This document shows, piece by piece, positions 35,501 through 47,565 of a stretch of DNA of 64,000 nucleotides; position 1 is the stretch's first letter; every line of letters starts with the position of its first letter. Location of the stretch: NCBI RefSeq assembly GCF_029168945.1, contig NC_083605.1:5773280-5837279 (forward strand). Direction: 5' to 3'. A model generated the notes under the pieces. The model saw only the letters and a list, made by a program, of their open reading frames with translations, ran no database searches and had not been told where the DNA came from. Source of the stretch: Cannabis sativa (Eukaryota > Streptophyta > Magnoliopsida > Rosales > Cannabaceae). A program made the translations under genes and the position numbers.

Positions 35501-36123
35501 ATGAATGTGAGACTCATACAATACTCTATTTTTAAATTTGTAAGTAAAGACACATTAAATACCACCAAATTTGTTTTTTTTTTCTTTCTTTTCCTTATAT
35601 ACATATTAAATACAATTATATGTGTTCTGAATAAGTGTGTGATATTTTATATGCTAATTTCACTTTTTGTGTAGGTCGCTCAACATAGTTAATAAAAGCT
35701 TAACTAACCGCAATGATCGTCCCATTGAGTGGATAACTCCGATATGTCCACAACAACCAGACGGGAAGCAATGTGGATATTATGTCATGAAATTTATTGA
35801 GAGTTTCATGACCGAAGAAGATCCAATACGCCGAGTGAGAGAAATGGTAAAATTTATCTTCTCGTAGTCATTATATATTACACAATAATACGTAAACATA
35901 GTAATTATAGTCTATTGTAAGCTTCTCTTTCACTAATTTCGTGGTAGTTAGCTAGGACTTAGTATAATGTATAAGGTCTTTTACTAATTAATATGTAATT
36001 TCTTTCATTTTTTTTTTGCAGGGTAAGAGCGATCCGTACTCAAATGACGAGATGAATATTTTGCGTGATCAGTGGATTGAATATGTTCGAGCACAAGCAG
36101 TGCGACAAGGGCTTTTACAATGA
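32593..36123 (+). CDS. CACTA-3 second gene: En/Spm-type protein with C-terminal Ulp1-like protease
   Basis: Nine exons can be read: 32593-32940, 33022-33447, 33528-34031, 34113-34400, 34484-34815, 34889-35065, 35147-35257, 35675-35846 and 36022-36123. All introns are GT-AG and the frame never breaks, giving 819 residues. The N terminus is acidic (DDDEWAQYEE). A plant En/Spm-type transposase domain follows (NKKWPQIDKELKNRLWNDVK, ERWRDWKNTLTKG), then a coiled stretch (MDKRLRETEESNRQLKEQMD) near residues 330-360. Exon 4 holds a DUF8039-like block (CWLHVRLEPSG). The C terminus is a Ulp1 cysteine protease: His in MYHWMVV (35157), Asp in YLDSNN (35208), Gln-Cys in QPDGKQCGYY (35769-35774). Ulp1 proteases remove SUMO-type modifiers; whether this one does is inferred. 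A splice acceptor at 32580-32581 just before the ATG suggests a shared transcript with the transposase. Confidence 0.87.
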
Positions 36124-36329
36124 TCAATTTCTATTTTTGTTTATACTTTATCCTAACTAATTAGTGACAATATACAGTAAAAATTAATTAATGTAGGGAA
36201 AATTTTACTATGTAAAACAGGATCTGTTTAACTTTCACTAATGACAATATATATACTTTATCCTAATTATTTTTTTATTTTTTTTTTACAATCCAATGAC
36301 TGGCAAAACCCGTCGTTGAAAAATACGAA

Positions 36330-36764
36330 ATTTATAATAGATTGAAAACATTATATGCCACGGTTTAAATCTGTGCTTAAAACATTATATGTCATGGTTA
36401 AAAACAGTGGCCTATAGTATAGGCTATGATTTAAAACTGTGGCTTATACTAAAGGCCACGGTTTTTACCTGTGCCTACAACATTATAGACCACGGTTTTA
36501 AACTGTGGCCTATGGCCTATACTATAGGCCACGGTTAAAAACCGTGGCCTATAGTATAGGCCACAGCTTAAAACCGTCGCCTATAGTGTTTACTATAGGC
36601 GACGGTTTTAAACCGTGGCCCATACTATTTTCCCGACAGTTTTCAACCGTCGTTAATTTTACTCAGTTTTCGCGACGCTCGTATAGGCGACGGTTTTATG
36701 AACTGTCGGGAATTCTTTGGCCGACAGTGTAAAATCGACGGGAATTTGGGATTTTTTAGTAGTG
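36330..36764 (+). repeat. CACTA-3 right subterminal array and terminus
   Basis: Many alternating GGCCACGGTTTTAAACTGTG / CACGGTTAAAAACCGTGGCC motifs, some spaced by CTATAGTATAG, fill about 400 bp and end in the terminal inverted repeat. The pairs are strongly self-complementary. The open frame at 36505-36732 is a by-product of the repeats. Confidence 0.87.
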
Positions 36765-36767
36765 GAT

Positions 36768-37314
36768 AAAAATAGCTCAAAAGTCAATCCAACCTTAGGA
36801 GTAATATCACAATGTTTGGCCAGAGCATCTTTTAACATTCACATGATCTTATAATAATATGAAACTTGTTGGAGAATTAGCTCACTAAATCAAATGCCAC
36901 ATCAGTTATTTCTTTGTTTTTATAGTAACTCTCTTTACCAATAGTCATTGAAAGCATAGATAAAAATACCTCAAAAGTCAATCCAACCTTAGGAGTAATA
37001 TCACAATGTTTGGCCAGAGCATCTTTTAACATTCACATGATCTTATAATAATATGAAACTTGTTGGACAATTAGCTCACTAAATCAAATGTCACATCAGT
37101 TATTTCTTTGTTTTTATAGTAACTCTCTTTACCAATAGTCATTGAAAGCATAGATAAAAATACCTCAAAAGTCAATCCAACCTTAGGAGTAATATCACAA
37201 TGTTTGGCCAGAGCATCTTTTAACATTCACATGATCTTATAATAATATGAAACTTGTTGGAGAATTAGCTCACTAAATCAAATGCCACATCAGTTATTTC
37301 TTTGTTTTTATAGT
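36768..37314 (+). repeat. 194-bp tandem triplication, remainder of unit 1 and units 2 and 3
   Basis: Unit 1 continues at 36768-36926, unit 2 is 36927-37120 and unit 3 is 37121-37314. The units are nearly identical (for example AATGCCACATC against AATGTCACATC, TTGGAGAATT against TTGGACAATT), so the triplication is recent or homogenised. Each starts AACTCTCTTTACCAATAGTC. They sit just upstream of a copia primer site and may belong to that element's LTR. Confidence 0.92.
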
Positions 37315-39135
37315 AACAAAGTTAGTTGGCCAATTACTCTCTCTCTTTCTCGGGCCAACTACCTCCAATGCAGATAAATAGACACTAACACTCAAAACTC
37401 AAGTCAACATAACACCTACATGAATCTCTCTCGAGCTTAGAAGAAACTCTTCTAATTTAATTATTTCCAAGAAAACCAAAGTGAATGAAGGTTGTAAATG
37501 GATCATGTGTGTGTTTGCTCATATGTATCCCAATGTGAGATTTACGTAAATGGTGTTAATCACCATAGTCGTGTATGATTGAGTTGTAATTTTAATTTGT
37601 AGGTTCTTGATTCATGTCAATAAAGATCATTCAATTCTCCATTTATTCAAGCTAAGTTTTCTAGTTTTATTGATTTTCTAGTTTTAGAATTTTGATTACT
37701 TTATTTTAGTTTGAAGTAGTGGGTGTGTTCATGATCGTGGTTCTAATCAAACAGTGAATTGAATCCACTACAAATAATATTAGAGCTACAAGTTCCAAGA
37801 TGAGGTTTCAAGACTAGTATTCAAACCTTCAAGAACCACATTAAAATTTTCAAGATTCATACTTAATCTTTCAAGAATCAAGACTAAGATAGCTACAATA
37901 AGATTTGAGAAAGACCAGTTCAATGGCTTGAATAATTTTAGTTTATGGAAGATTAAGATGAAGACATTTCTAGTTCATCAAAGCATATCAAAGACATTCG
38001 ATTATGAGGCAATGAGTCTTACTGAAGAAAGGAAGAAGAAAATTAAAATTGAGGCAAAGGCACGTAGTGCCATTCTTCTTAGCCTTGGAGATGAAGTGTT
38101 GAGAGAGGTATCAAATGAGGAGAAAATCCTTGGGCCTTGGAACAAGTTGTCCACTATTTATATGAAGAAATCCCTTGCAAATAAGTTTTACCTCAACAAG
38201 AGACTTTATACACTTCGGATGGATGAAAATTGAGAGTTTAGGAAACATCTAAATGACTTTAACATGGTCATACTTGATCTCACCAATCTTGTTGTGAAGA
38301 TTGATGTTGAAAACCAGGCTATCATACTGCTCAGTATTTTTTTCAAAGATTTACTTAAACATTTTGTAGACACGATATTGTATGGAAAGGATACCTTTAC
38401 CATGACAAAAGTGAAGGTTTCTCTCAACTCCAAGGTTTGTTGATTGTTGAAGGAAAGTATCCCAACAAGGAATACAAGGGAAACTAGAATTCCAAAAGAT
38501 ACAAAGGTAATCAATCAAAGTCAAACACAATAAAATTCACATGTAGTTCAAACTCTTGAGGAACAACTAGAAATAGTGTTATTATTGTAAGAAAAAAGGC
38601 CACTTTAGATATGAATGTATGGCCTTGAAAGAAAAATTAAAGAGAGATAACAGTGAAGGGAAGAACAAGAACCAAGGAGATACTAATGTTGCAACTGGAT
38701 ATGAGTGTACAAGTGTTTTTGTTGCATCTAGTTTAGATCCACGTGGAGGGTGGATTATGGACTCAGGTTGCTCATTCCATATGACACCAAATAAGAAACT
38801 GTTGGGCTCATTCTTAGAGGAACATAATAGAACAATATTATCAGGAAAGAACAAAAGACAAAAAAATCAAGGGAATCAGGATTGTCATAATCAAATCTCA
38901 TCGTGACAAATTTAGAACTCTACACTAGGTTAGATTTGTACCTAAACTTAAAAGAAATCTGTTATCTTTTAGTATGTTCAACAAACTTGGATACTCAATA
39001 AGTATTGATGATGGTACGATGATTGTTAAACAAGGTTCACATATCCTAAATGCAAGGGAAGTTAAATAATGGTCCATACTTCCTAGAAGGAGAGACAATG
39101 ACAAGGTATGTTGCACCTGCTATTAGTATACCTAA
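37315..39135 (+). mobile_element. Copia retrotransposon fragment (LTR end, gag, protease)
   Basis: An LTR-like end at 37772 (CACTACA) is followed by TAATATTAGAGCTAC, a diverged initiator-Met primer site. Gag begins near 37890 and reads FNGLNNFSLWKIKMKTFLVH, then is frameshifted after 38233. A zinc-knuckle remnant (CKKKGHFRYEC) lies near 38590-38620. The protease segment has WIMDSGCSFHMTPN near 38752-38793. The element stops at about 39135, where a MITE-like sequence begins; no integrase or reverse transcriptase of this copy follows. It looks Tork-like. Confidence 0.82.
37919..39130 (+). pseudogene. Copia gag-protease remnant
   Basis: The gag start, nucleocapsid and aspartic protease signature (DSG) are all identifiable but lie in different registers and include stops, for example the TGA at 38231. 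Only the gag and protease portion is present. No function is expected. Confidence 0.8.
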
Positions 39136-39585
39136 GAGCATCTCCAATGGAGATGCAACTAAGTGATACAAAGCCAAAATATAGCTCACTTAGGAAAAAA
39201 ATGTGCTCCAATAGTATGCCAAAATATGATACAAATATGGCACAATATTTGTTATGACATAAAATTTAGATCACCATAAATGCACAACTTTATTATTAAC
39301 TTTTATGTCACTTTTATTATTTATTAGTATATATAGTTATAGCATTGATGATGAACTATACTTATATTCCTTTTTTTTTTTGTTGTTTTACATTATAAAA
39401 AATAATAATAATGATGATAAAGTTATTGTATTTTTATACTTTTAATTAAAAAAGTATTAAATTTTGTATTAAGTTTTATAATTGTGCATTGAATCACAAT
39501 GCTAAAACTGATGCAAATATAACACAAAATATCTTTTCGTGCTAAATATAGCATAATTTTCACATCCCTCATTGTAAATTGTAAC
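39136..39585. mobile_element. MITE-like insertion with GAGCATCTCCAATGG end
   Basis: The left end GAGCATCTCCAATGGAGATG is a common plant MITE terminus. The right end, on the minus strand, is a diverged version (ACAATGAGGGATGTG). The body is AT-rich and non-coding. A target duplication was not clear, so superfamily is left open. Confidence 0.5.
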
Positions 39586-39589
39586 ACCC

Positions 39590-40459
39590 TACTAGTTTAA
39601 GCGTGTTAACATGATTTATAATTCAACTGTGCATCTCGTTGCTAATCAATGAGTTTATTAAAAATCGTGAATAATTAAAATTTATTTAACTATCTATAAT
39701 TATCAAAATAACATACTTATATTAACCAGGATGCCATTTACCAAAAATATTTATAAAATTTTCACAGTGCGTAATATAAAAGTTTGTCGCCTAGCGACCA
39801 TACAAAATATGCCCAGCTGTCCCAAAGACCGTACGCTCCAGACCTAACTTGCCCGACATATACAATCTCCATCTACTTGCCCTCACGGCTGCTCAACCTT
39901 AGTCTTGCCTTTACCTACACATGCAAACAATATCTGTAAGTCAACAGACTCAGTAAGAAAAGCATAGATAATATCATAGCAATAACTCGGATTATAATCA
40001 GGCGCCCATACATCCAACCATACCCTATCACTGTGTCCAACATGGTACTGAGTCTGGATAGTTCCTACGACAGTACTATTGACCATAATATCAGCCTATA
40101 CTCGATACTCTAGTCATACTCTAGTCGTACTGGTGTGATAGCGTCGATCCCGTACTTGAGCGAAACATGCATCTATTTGTATCCAACTTTATGTATACTG
40201 ATACCGCTATCAATGTAATCTAATAGACTACATAAACATGCACGTTAAACATGTAAATACATATGCATATCATTATACTAATCTTACCTCATTGTTGAGT
40301 TCAGGTGTGCCGGCCAACCTTTGTGGAACAATTGCTCAACGAATTACAGGCCCCTAAATCACATTAGCCGTAAAACTGGTGAGTGACACGCTAAATCACT
40401 TTTCGAGACTTAAAATTGAAACTAAAAGTTTCCTTGTCGATGGATAACATGGCAATAAC
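39590..40459 (-). mobile_element. Ty3 LTR fragment related to the 3020-11884 element
   Basis: On the minus strand it ends GGGTGTTACA at 39590, like the Ty3 LTRs here. It shares their ACATGCATAT/TAGATTACAT block, the CCATGTTGGACAC motif near 40028-40043 (as its complement) and the GTTTCAAGTTTT-like, GCGTGTCACT block near 40385-40425. It is clearly diverged and cut off at about 40459, so it is a 5'-truncated or solo remnant of a related family. Confidence 0.75.
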
Positions 40460-40460
40460 C

Positions 40461-40811
40461 TAAATGTTGCTAAATCTACCTATTCTATCTGTCCAGTCTG
40501 ACTGGGGTAAATTTCAAGCTCTAGAACCTTACCTCATCAAAAATGGCATATCCCATAGACTATCTTGTCCCACCACTCATCAGCAAAACGGTACTGCTAA
40601 GAGAAAACATAGATATCTAATAGAAATTGGCCTTACATTACTTGCCCAAGCTTCCATGCCTCTTTTCTTTTAGGATGAAATTGTTATAACAGCCTGCTAT
40701 GTGATAAATAGGTTGCCTACACTAGTTATAGCCAATGACACTCTGCACAAATTAATTCACAAACAACCTGATTACTCTACTCTCAAAGTGTTTATTTGTG
40801 CATGTTACCCA
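40461..40811 (+). pseudogene. Ale-like copia integrase fragment
   Basis: Reads KFQALEPYLIKNGISHRLSC, then TTHQQNGTAKRKHRYL with the glutamate position changed to lysine, a TAG at 40672-40674 in place of a tryptophan, and VINRLPTLV. The first catalytic aspartate and the zinc domain are missing on the left. It ends at the solo-LTR insertion site. Confidence 0.85.
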
Positions 40812-41470
40812 TGTTGGAAATATATTACCAGGATCTAGATTTACTACCAAGTATGTTTCATTAACATCCTAATATGAATTCAAAAACAATGAAATAAACA
40901 CATAAGAGTTTAAGAAAACCTTACATTGGATGCAGCGGAATATAATGACTCCTTTCGTTAAGATCTCTAGCCCTTGATTCCTTTCTGTAGCAGAGCATCA
41001 CCAAGATCTGAACCTGGATCTCTTTCTCTCCTTCTTTGATGCAGATTCTCCACAGTCTTACACACTATGATTGAGATACCACTTGATGTGTGTGCGCACT
41101 ACTCTATCACTCAAGGATTTCGAAATTTTAAGAGAAGAAAAGAGAGAGAGGGGCGGTTATGGCTTTCTCTGAAAGAAACAATGTGCAAGTCATGAGTTTC
41201 CTGAAGCCAACACTTTCTATTTATAGAATGCCCTCTAGGTTTAGGTTAGAATTGTATGGCATTAAAATAATGGAAAAATAAAATGGTAAACCTTTGCATA
41301 GTGGCTGGCCATATAAGGAAATTAGGCCTCACTTTGCAACTTTCCCATTTTGTTATTTTTCAATTCCCATTTTCTGAAAAATGCCAATTTTCCAATTTAA
41401 CCATTTAAATCCCAATTCTAATTATTTAATAACTTAAAAATAATTATTAAATAATATTTTCATTTAATAT

Positions 41471-42600
41471 TGTAAAGTCTTTTTTTGGCAAGTTAGGTGA
41501 CAAAATAATTTTTCCTTTTTATGGTAAGATTGCTATGCATTCATTTTCGAAATCTTACCTCTTTTATTCGGGGGTAAGTTGCCATTTTCCTTGTTTGGAA
41601 AGTTGCACTTTCAGCTGAACTTTCCTTTGTTGAAAACTTCTCAAAAGAGAAGGAATTCTCTTTTGGAAAGTTGTCCTTTTAAGGGAAACTTTGATTATTG
41701 CCTTTTCCTTATTAATTTCGATTGTATCTTGATACAATCAGAATATCTAATCTGTTTTTGGCAGGAATCAAGCTTTGAAAGAAGATCGGACCCGATTTTA
41801 GTAAGTTTCCCGTTTCTGGGCAGATCTGCTTCGTCAGCAACCGAATCTGTTGTAGCAGATCATGTTAGTGTTTGGAAAGTTTTTGTACAGCTGCTAATTC
41901 GAACTTGTGGTTGCCTCTTTGGTTTCTATGATCTATAAATAGAGCCTAGAGAGCAACCATTCGAATTACCTCTTCCATTATTCATTTTTTGCATTTATCT
42001 TTTGTGAGAAGAGAGTGTTTCTTTGTTTTGTGAGAGCCTAGTTGTTCACCTAGGTTCTAGTTGTTCTATTTCTGTTCTTACTCTATCCTAGAGGTTGTGA
42101 AGAACTACTTGACTGAACAAGAGATTGGTCTTCGGGAGAAGACTTGATAAAGCCTTACTTCGGGAGGAAGTAAGCACTTGGTCTTCGGGAGAAGACTTGC
42201 TAAAGCCTTACTTCGGGAGGAAGTAAGCACTCACACTTCAAAGACGAAGGGAGTTCGGGCTTGAAGGTGTTTCAAGAAGTCAGATTCATAAAGTGGATTA
42301 CAAAGGATTGCGGCAATACTTTAGAGGGAGTCTAAACTTGTTTAAGTCAATTGTCTTTGTAATTTTGATACTTTATTAATTGATTTCATTCTCTGGGCGT
42401 GGCCCCGTGGACTAGGAGTGTTCGTGAGAACACTGATACCACGTATAAATCTCTTGTGTCAAGTTATTTATTTTTCTGCAAATATTTTATATTCTGCCTG
42501 TTCATTTTTGCTGTAGCAGAATTACTTTCTGCTGCTGCAAACGCTTACGCTTTTATATTTTCTTATATATAATCGACATTTGCAAAAACACGGTTTTTCA
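41471..42600 (+). repeat. Left LTR of the SIRE-like element
   Basis: About 1130 bp. It contains two copies of a 53-bp unit (TTGGTCTTCGGGAGAAGACT...) at 42125 and 42178 and a CTATAAATAGAGCC TATA-type site near 41930. It differs from the right LTR mainly in the last ~130 bp. Confidence 0.95.
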
Positions 42601-42658
42601 ATTGGTATCAGAGCGGGACACTAAACTCTTAGTGTGGTCCTATAACGTTTTTGTTAGA

Positions 42659-44069
42659 ATGTCATTTTTTGCAGAAGGAAGTTCTATTTCTAGACCACCA
42701 TTGCTTAATGACTCTAACTATCCTTACTGGAAAGTTAGAATGAGAGCCTTCATCAAATCTCAAGATGAGAAGGCGTGGAGAATGGTTCTATCAGGTTGGT
42801 CTCCTCCAGTTGAGACAGATTCTTCAGGTAATACTATTATAAAATCTGAACTGGAATGGTCTATTGAAGATGATAAACTATCTGCCTACAATAGCAAAGC
42901 CTTGCATGCTATCTTTAATGGTGTAGGTGAGGGTTACATTAAACTTATATCATCTTGTGTTTCTGCTAAGGAAGCTTGGGAGATTCTTCAAACTCAGTTT
43001 GAAGGAACTTCTGATGTGAAAAGATCTAGATTTATCATGCTTCAAACTAAATTTGATGAGCTTAGAATGTCTGATAATGAAACTTTAACTGAATTCTATG
43101 AAAAATTATCTGACATTGCTAATGAATATTTTGCTCTTGGAGAAAAGCTTGATGACTCTGTTCTTGTGAGAAAAATTGTTAGAGTTCTTCCAGAGAGGTT
43201 TGATACGAAACTTTTGGCAATGGAGGAAGCTAAAGATTTTAGCACTATGAAAGTGGAAGAATTGATGGGTTCCTTACGTACTTTTGAATTAAATCAACAG
43301 ATTAAACAAAAGGACAAACCCAAATCCATTGCTGATAAAGGTAAAAGTATTGCTTTGAAAGTTAGCGATAATGAAAATTCGATAGTGAATGTGATGATGA
43401 GATTGCTTTATTAACTAAGAATTTTCAGAAATATATGAAAAAGATGGGAAATAAAAAGAATATTTCGAAAGGTTCAAAAGGTAATACTTTCATTAAACCA
43501 TCTGTCTCTAACAAAAAGGGAATTCAGTGCAGGGAATGTGAAGGTTTTGGGCATATTCAATCTGAGTGTGCAAACACTTTGAAAAAGAATAAGAAAAGTT
43601 TCAATGTCACTTGGAGTGATGATGAAACCGAAAGTGATGAAGATATTACTGAAAATGTTGCCCTAACCTCTGTTATGACTAATGTGTTGTGTGATTCACA
43701 GTGAAAGATAGATTGGTATGTCTGAATAATACCACCAAACAAGAGGAATCGATTCGAGATGAGTCCGAAATCGTGAAGAATCTCTTGCCGAATCATACAA
43801 AGTCATGTATGAAAAATGGATTCAAAGTTGCTTCTGAAAATAGAGAGTTGAATAAATTGAATAAAAAATTGTCTCATCAGATTGAAATGTGTGAGTTGAA
43901 AATAAAAGAATATGAGACAAGTGTTTGTGATAAAGATGAAAAAATCTCTCTATTGAAGAAGGAACTTGAAAACTTTAAGAAAAATGTTCAAATGCTTAAT
44001 CCTGGATCTTCTATTTTTGAAAAAGCTCAGAATGCAGGTCAGAGAGGTTTTGCGAGGCCTTGGTTCTAA
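42659..44069 (+). pseudogene. SIRE-like gag, frameshifted
   Basis: From the ATG at 42659 (MSFFAEGSSISRPPLLND) the capsid region is open for about 240 codons (NYPYWKVRMRAFIKSQDE, AWEILQTQFEGTSDVKRSRF). A one-base shift near 43380 moves the frame. The zinc knuckle CRECEGFGHIQSEC follows near 43529-43570. An acidic stretch leads to another shift near 43700. The tail at 43701-44069 is a Lys/Glu-rich coiled-coil (LNKLNKKLSHQIEM). The frame in upstream sequence before 42659 uses no ATG, so that ATG is preferred as start. Confidence 0.9.
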
Positions 44070-44099
44070 TGGAATGGAAAGTTCGGAGTCACGAAGTTT

Positions 44100-47000
44100 G
44101 TAAAATCAAGTGTTCCAACGAATCACCACGAGGCCACAAACTCGCCGTATCAATTTCACGGCTTATTGGCAAGCAAGAACAGCTTCGATGCGCAAAATCT
44201 CCAGGATTTTCGAAAAGGTAAGATCTCGGGTAAAAAGATTTGTTCCCATTTGTCATTTCGTGGTAGAAAAGGACATATCGTACCTAAATGTTTCACATTA
44301 AATAACCTGTTTAAAACAAATTATTTTGATAATTTGAAAAAATCTCAAAAGAAACATAAAGGTTTGAAACAAATATGGGTGGAAAAGAAGTGTCTAGCTG
44401 GTTTTTCTGATAAAACTGCTGCATCTCAAATGTGGTATTTTGACAGTGGTTGCTCTAGACACATGACAGGTGACAAGGATTTTTTGACTAACATACGGCC
44501 TATGCAATGTGGAGAAGTCACTTTTGGTAATGGCTTATCAGGAAAAGTTGTTGGTATGGGAACTCTAAATTTTGAAGGGTTACCTAAACTGAAAAATGTG
44601 ATGTTAGTTGAAGGACCGAGGGCTAATTTACTTAGCATCAGTCAAATCTCGTGATCAAGGGTTTATCGTTTCTTTGGATAGTGATCATTGTTATGTTATG
44701 AATGTTGACAATGAATGTATCTTGCAAGGATTTCGATCCAATGATAAGCCGTTACACTCTAACCCCTGTGTTTACTTGTCACTCAGCTATCAACAACACC
44801 ACAGATCTGTGGCATGCCAAGCTTGGGCATATTAATTTTAAAAACCTGAAAAAACTGTCAAATGCAGGTATTGTTCGAGGTCTTCCCAAGCTTGGTAAGG
44901 AAAGTGAAGGTAAGTGTGAACCGTGTCAACTTGGGAAACAATTAAAAATCACTCACAAGCCTGTGTCTGATATCAATACCTCAAAGGTATTGGAATTGCT
45001 TCACATGGATCTTATGGGTCCAATCCAAGTTGAAAGTTTGAATGGTAAACGATATATCTTTGTGTGTGTTGATGATTTCTCTCGTTTTACTTGGGTAGAT
45101 TTCTTAAGAGAAAAATCTGACACGTTTGATGCCTTTAAAACTCTGTGTCTGAGATTAAGAGTTGAGAAAGGTTGTAATATTGGGAAAATTGTTCGAATTC
45201 GAAGTGATCATGGTAAGGAGTTTGAAAATTCTGTGTATGATGATTTTTGCAAGTCTACAGGTATAACTCATGAATTTTCCGCTCCCAAAACTCCTCAACA
45301 AAATGGAGTTGTTGAGAGGAAGAATCGAACTTTGCGAGAAATGGCAAGAGTGATGTTAAATAGCAAGAAGTTGACAAAGCGATTATGGGTGAAGCTATTA
45401 ACACGGCTTGCTACATAATAAACGAGTGTTTATTCGTCCAGTACCTCAAAAACATCTTATGAAATCTGGAAAGGTAAGCGCCCCAATGTAAGTCATTTTC
45501 ATGTTTTTGGATGTGTGTGTTATGTCTATAGAGATCGTGAGCATATTGGTAAATTTGATGCTAAAAGTGATGTTGGTGTGTTTATTGGATATTCCTTAAA
45601 CAGTAGAGCTTATCGTGTTTATAACATGAGAACTCAAACTGTTTTGGAATCAGCTAATGTGGTTGTTGATGATTTTAGAGATTTTTCAGAGTTTTCCACA
45701 GAAGCCAAGATAGATAGTCTCATGGATATTCCTCCAAAAGTTGTAACAACAGATCCTGATGCAGCAGAACCCATTGCTGATGCTGCAAATGACGAATCTG
45801 CTGCTGCAACTGAAACTGGAGAACCAGAACCGTCTATCTTGACTCATCCAAACATCATCACTGACTCTATTCAGAAAGAACCAAGCACCAGAGTCAAACT
45901 GAATCATCCAAAAGATCTCATCCTTGGAAATCCTGAAGAAAGCATGGTAACTCGCGAAGGTATATTAATTTAATCAGCTTTCTTTGCTTTGTTTCTCAAT
46001 ATGAACCGAAAAATGTGAAGGAAGCCATGACCTTTGAGGAATGGCTCAATGCAATGCAAGAGGAACTCAACCAATTTGTTCGCAACAAGGTATGGATTTT
46101 GGTTCGAAGACCAAAAGGTATAAATGTTATTGGAACAAAGTGGTTGTTTAAAAATAAAAGTGATGAGTTCGGTACAATTGTGAGAAACAAGGCTCGTTTG
46201 GTGGCTCAAGGGTACACACAGGTAGAAGGTATTGATTTTGATGAAACTTTTGCTCCTGTTGCAAGATTAGAATCAATACGTTTACTTTTATGTATTGCTT
46301 GTATTCTCAATATTAAATTGTTTCAAATGGATGTGAAATCTGCTTTCCTTAATGGTATTTTGAATGAGGAAGTTTATGTTGAGCAACCAAAAGGATTCGA
46401 AGATCCTCAATTTCCAGACCATGTATACAAACTTGAAAAAGCTTTGTATGGACTGAAACAAGCTCCTCGAGCTTGGTATGAAAGGTTGACTCAATTTTTA
46501 CTTTCTCATGGCTATCACAGAGGTAGTGTGGATAAAACTCTTTTCATCAAACATATAAAATCTGATTTTATCATTGCTCAACTTTATGTTGATGATATAG
46601 TTTTTGGGTCTACATCTAACCATGAAGTGCAGGTATTTGTTGATCAAATGAAAAGTGAATTTGAAATGAGCATGGTTGGTGAGCTTAATTTCTTTCTTGG
46701 TCTTCAAGTGAGACAAATGGAAGGAGGTACATTTGTATCTCAAAGCAAGTATGCTAAGAACCTTGTCAAGAAATTTGGCCTTGAATCGGCTAAGCAGGTA
46801 AGTACTCCTATGAGCACCACACTGAAATTAACAAAAGATGAGAATGGAGTAAAGGTAGACACTACACTCTATCGTAGCATGATTGGAAGTCTTTTGTATT
46901 TAACTGCTAGTCGCCCTGATATATGTTACAGTGTGGGAGTGTGTGCTAGATATCAAAGTGATCCTATGGAATCTCATGTATCAGCTGTAAAAAGGATTAT

Positions 47001-47565
47001 TAGATATGTTAATAGCACTCCTGATTATGGAATTTGGTACTCGAAAGATACCAATTCAAATCTTGCTTGTTTTAGTGATGCAGATTGGGCAGGAAATGCT
47101 GATGATCGAAAGAGCACAAGTGGAGGGTGTTTTTTCCTTGGGAATAATCTAGTATCTTGGCATAGCAAGAAACAGAATTCCATCTCCTTATCCACTGCCG
47201 AAGCTGAGTACATAGCTGCTGGCAGTTGTTGCACTCAACTATTGTGGTTGAAACAAATGTTGATTGATTATGGGTTTGATTTGGGTGTTTTGACTATTTT
47301 TTGTGACAATACTAGTGCCATAAATATTTCCAAAAATCCTGTTCAACACTCTAGAACAAAGCACATTGATATAAGACACCACTTTATTAGGGAACTTGTT
47401 GAAAATAAATCATTGCAATTAGAATATGTTGATACTGAAAAACAATTAGCTGATATTTTCACAAAGGCCCTAGATGCAAATCGCTTTGACTCCCTCGAAA
47501 GTCTTTGGGAGTTTGCATTGTTTAATTTTATCTGTTCATCATTCGTGTACAATAGTGTTGTGTGA
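44100..47565 (+). pseudogene. SIRE-like pol; reverse transcriptase-RNase H part intact
   Basis: Protease has WYFDSGCSRHMTGD near 44435-44476. Integrase follows in a shifted frame (LWHAKLGHINFKNL, HMDLMGP, VRIRSDHGKEF, PQQNGVVERKNRT), broken again near 45415 and 45960. From about 46015 to the TGA at 47565 the reverse transcriptase and RNase H are fully open: FQMDVKSAFLNG, the catalytic YVDD at 46585-46596, DADWAGNADDRKSTSG, and the RNase H end HIDIRHHFIRELV. Three or more small indels make the polyprotein non-functional as read. Confidence 0.93.

Larger units (their letters stand above)
25894..36764 (+). mobile_element. CACTA-3: full-length CACTA transposon with transposase and Ulp1-type genes
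   Basis: The left end is CACTACTACAAAAGGCC and the right end, on the minus strand, CACTACTAAAAAATCCC; GAT flanks both sides (25891-25893 and 36765-36767). Length is 10,871 bp. Order: subterminal array, pyrimidine-rich leader, captured kinase exon, long non-coding leader, leader-intron module, three-exon transposase gene, nine-exon second gene, subterminal array. Both genes point the same way. Only two lesions are visible in the transposase and none in the second gene, so this is a recent copy, close to autonomous. Confidence 0.95.

Noticed and set aside
36505..36732. A 75-codon frame near the right end of CACTA-3.
   Set aside because: It is built from the alternating subterminal motifs and has no protein character.
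36768..37314. Regular direct repeats that could suggest a CRISPR-like array.
   Set aside because: The units are 194 bp and adjacent with no spacers, in a plant genome; they are a tandem triplication.
37919..40811. Treating the gag-protease fragment and the integrase fragment at 40461 as one copia element.
   Set aside because: The gag-protease part looks Tork-like and the integrase part Ale-like, and an unrelated MITE and Ty3 LTR fragment lie between without a clean rejoining point.
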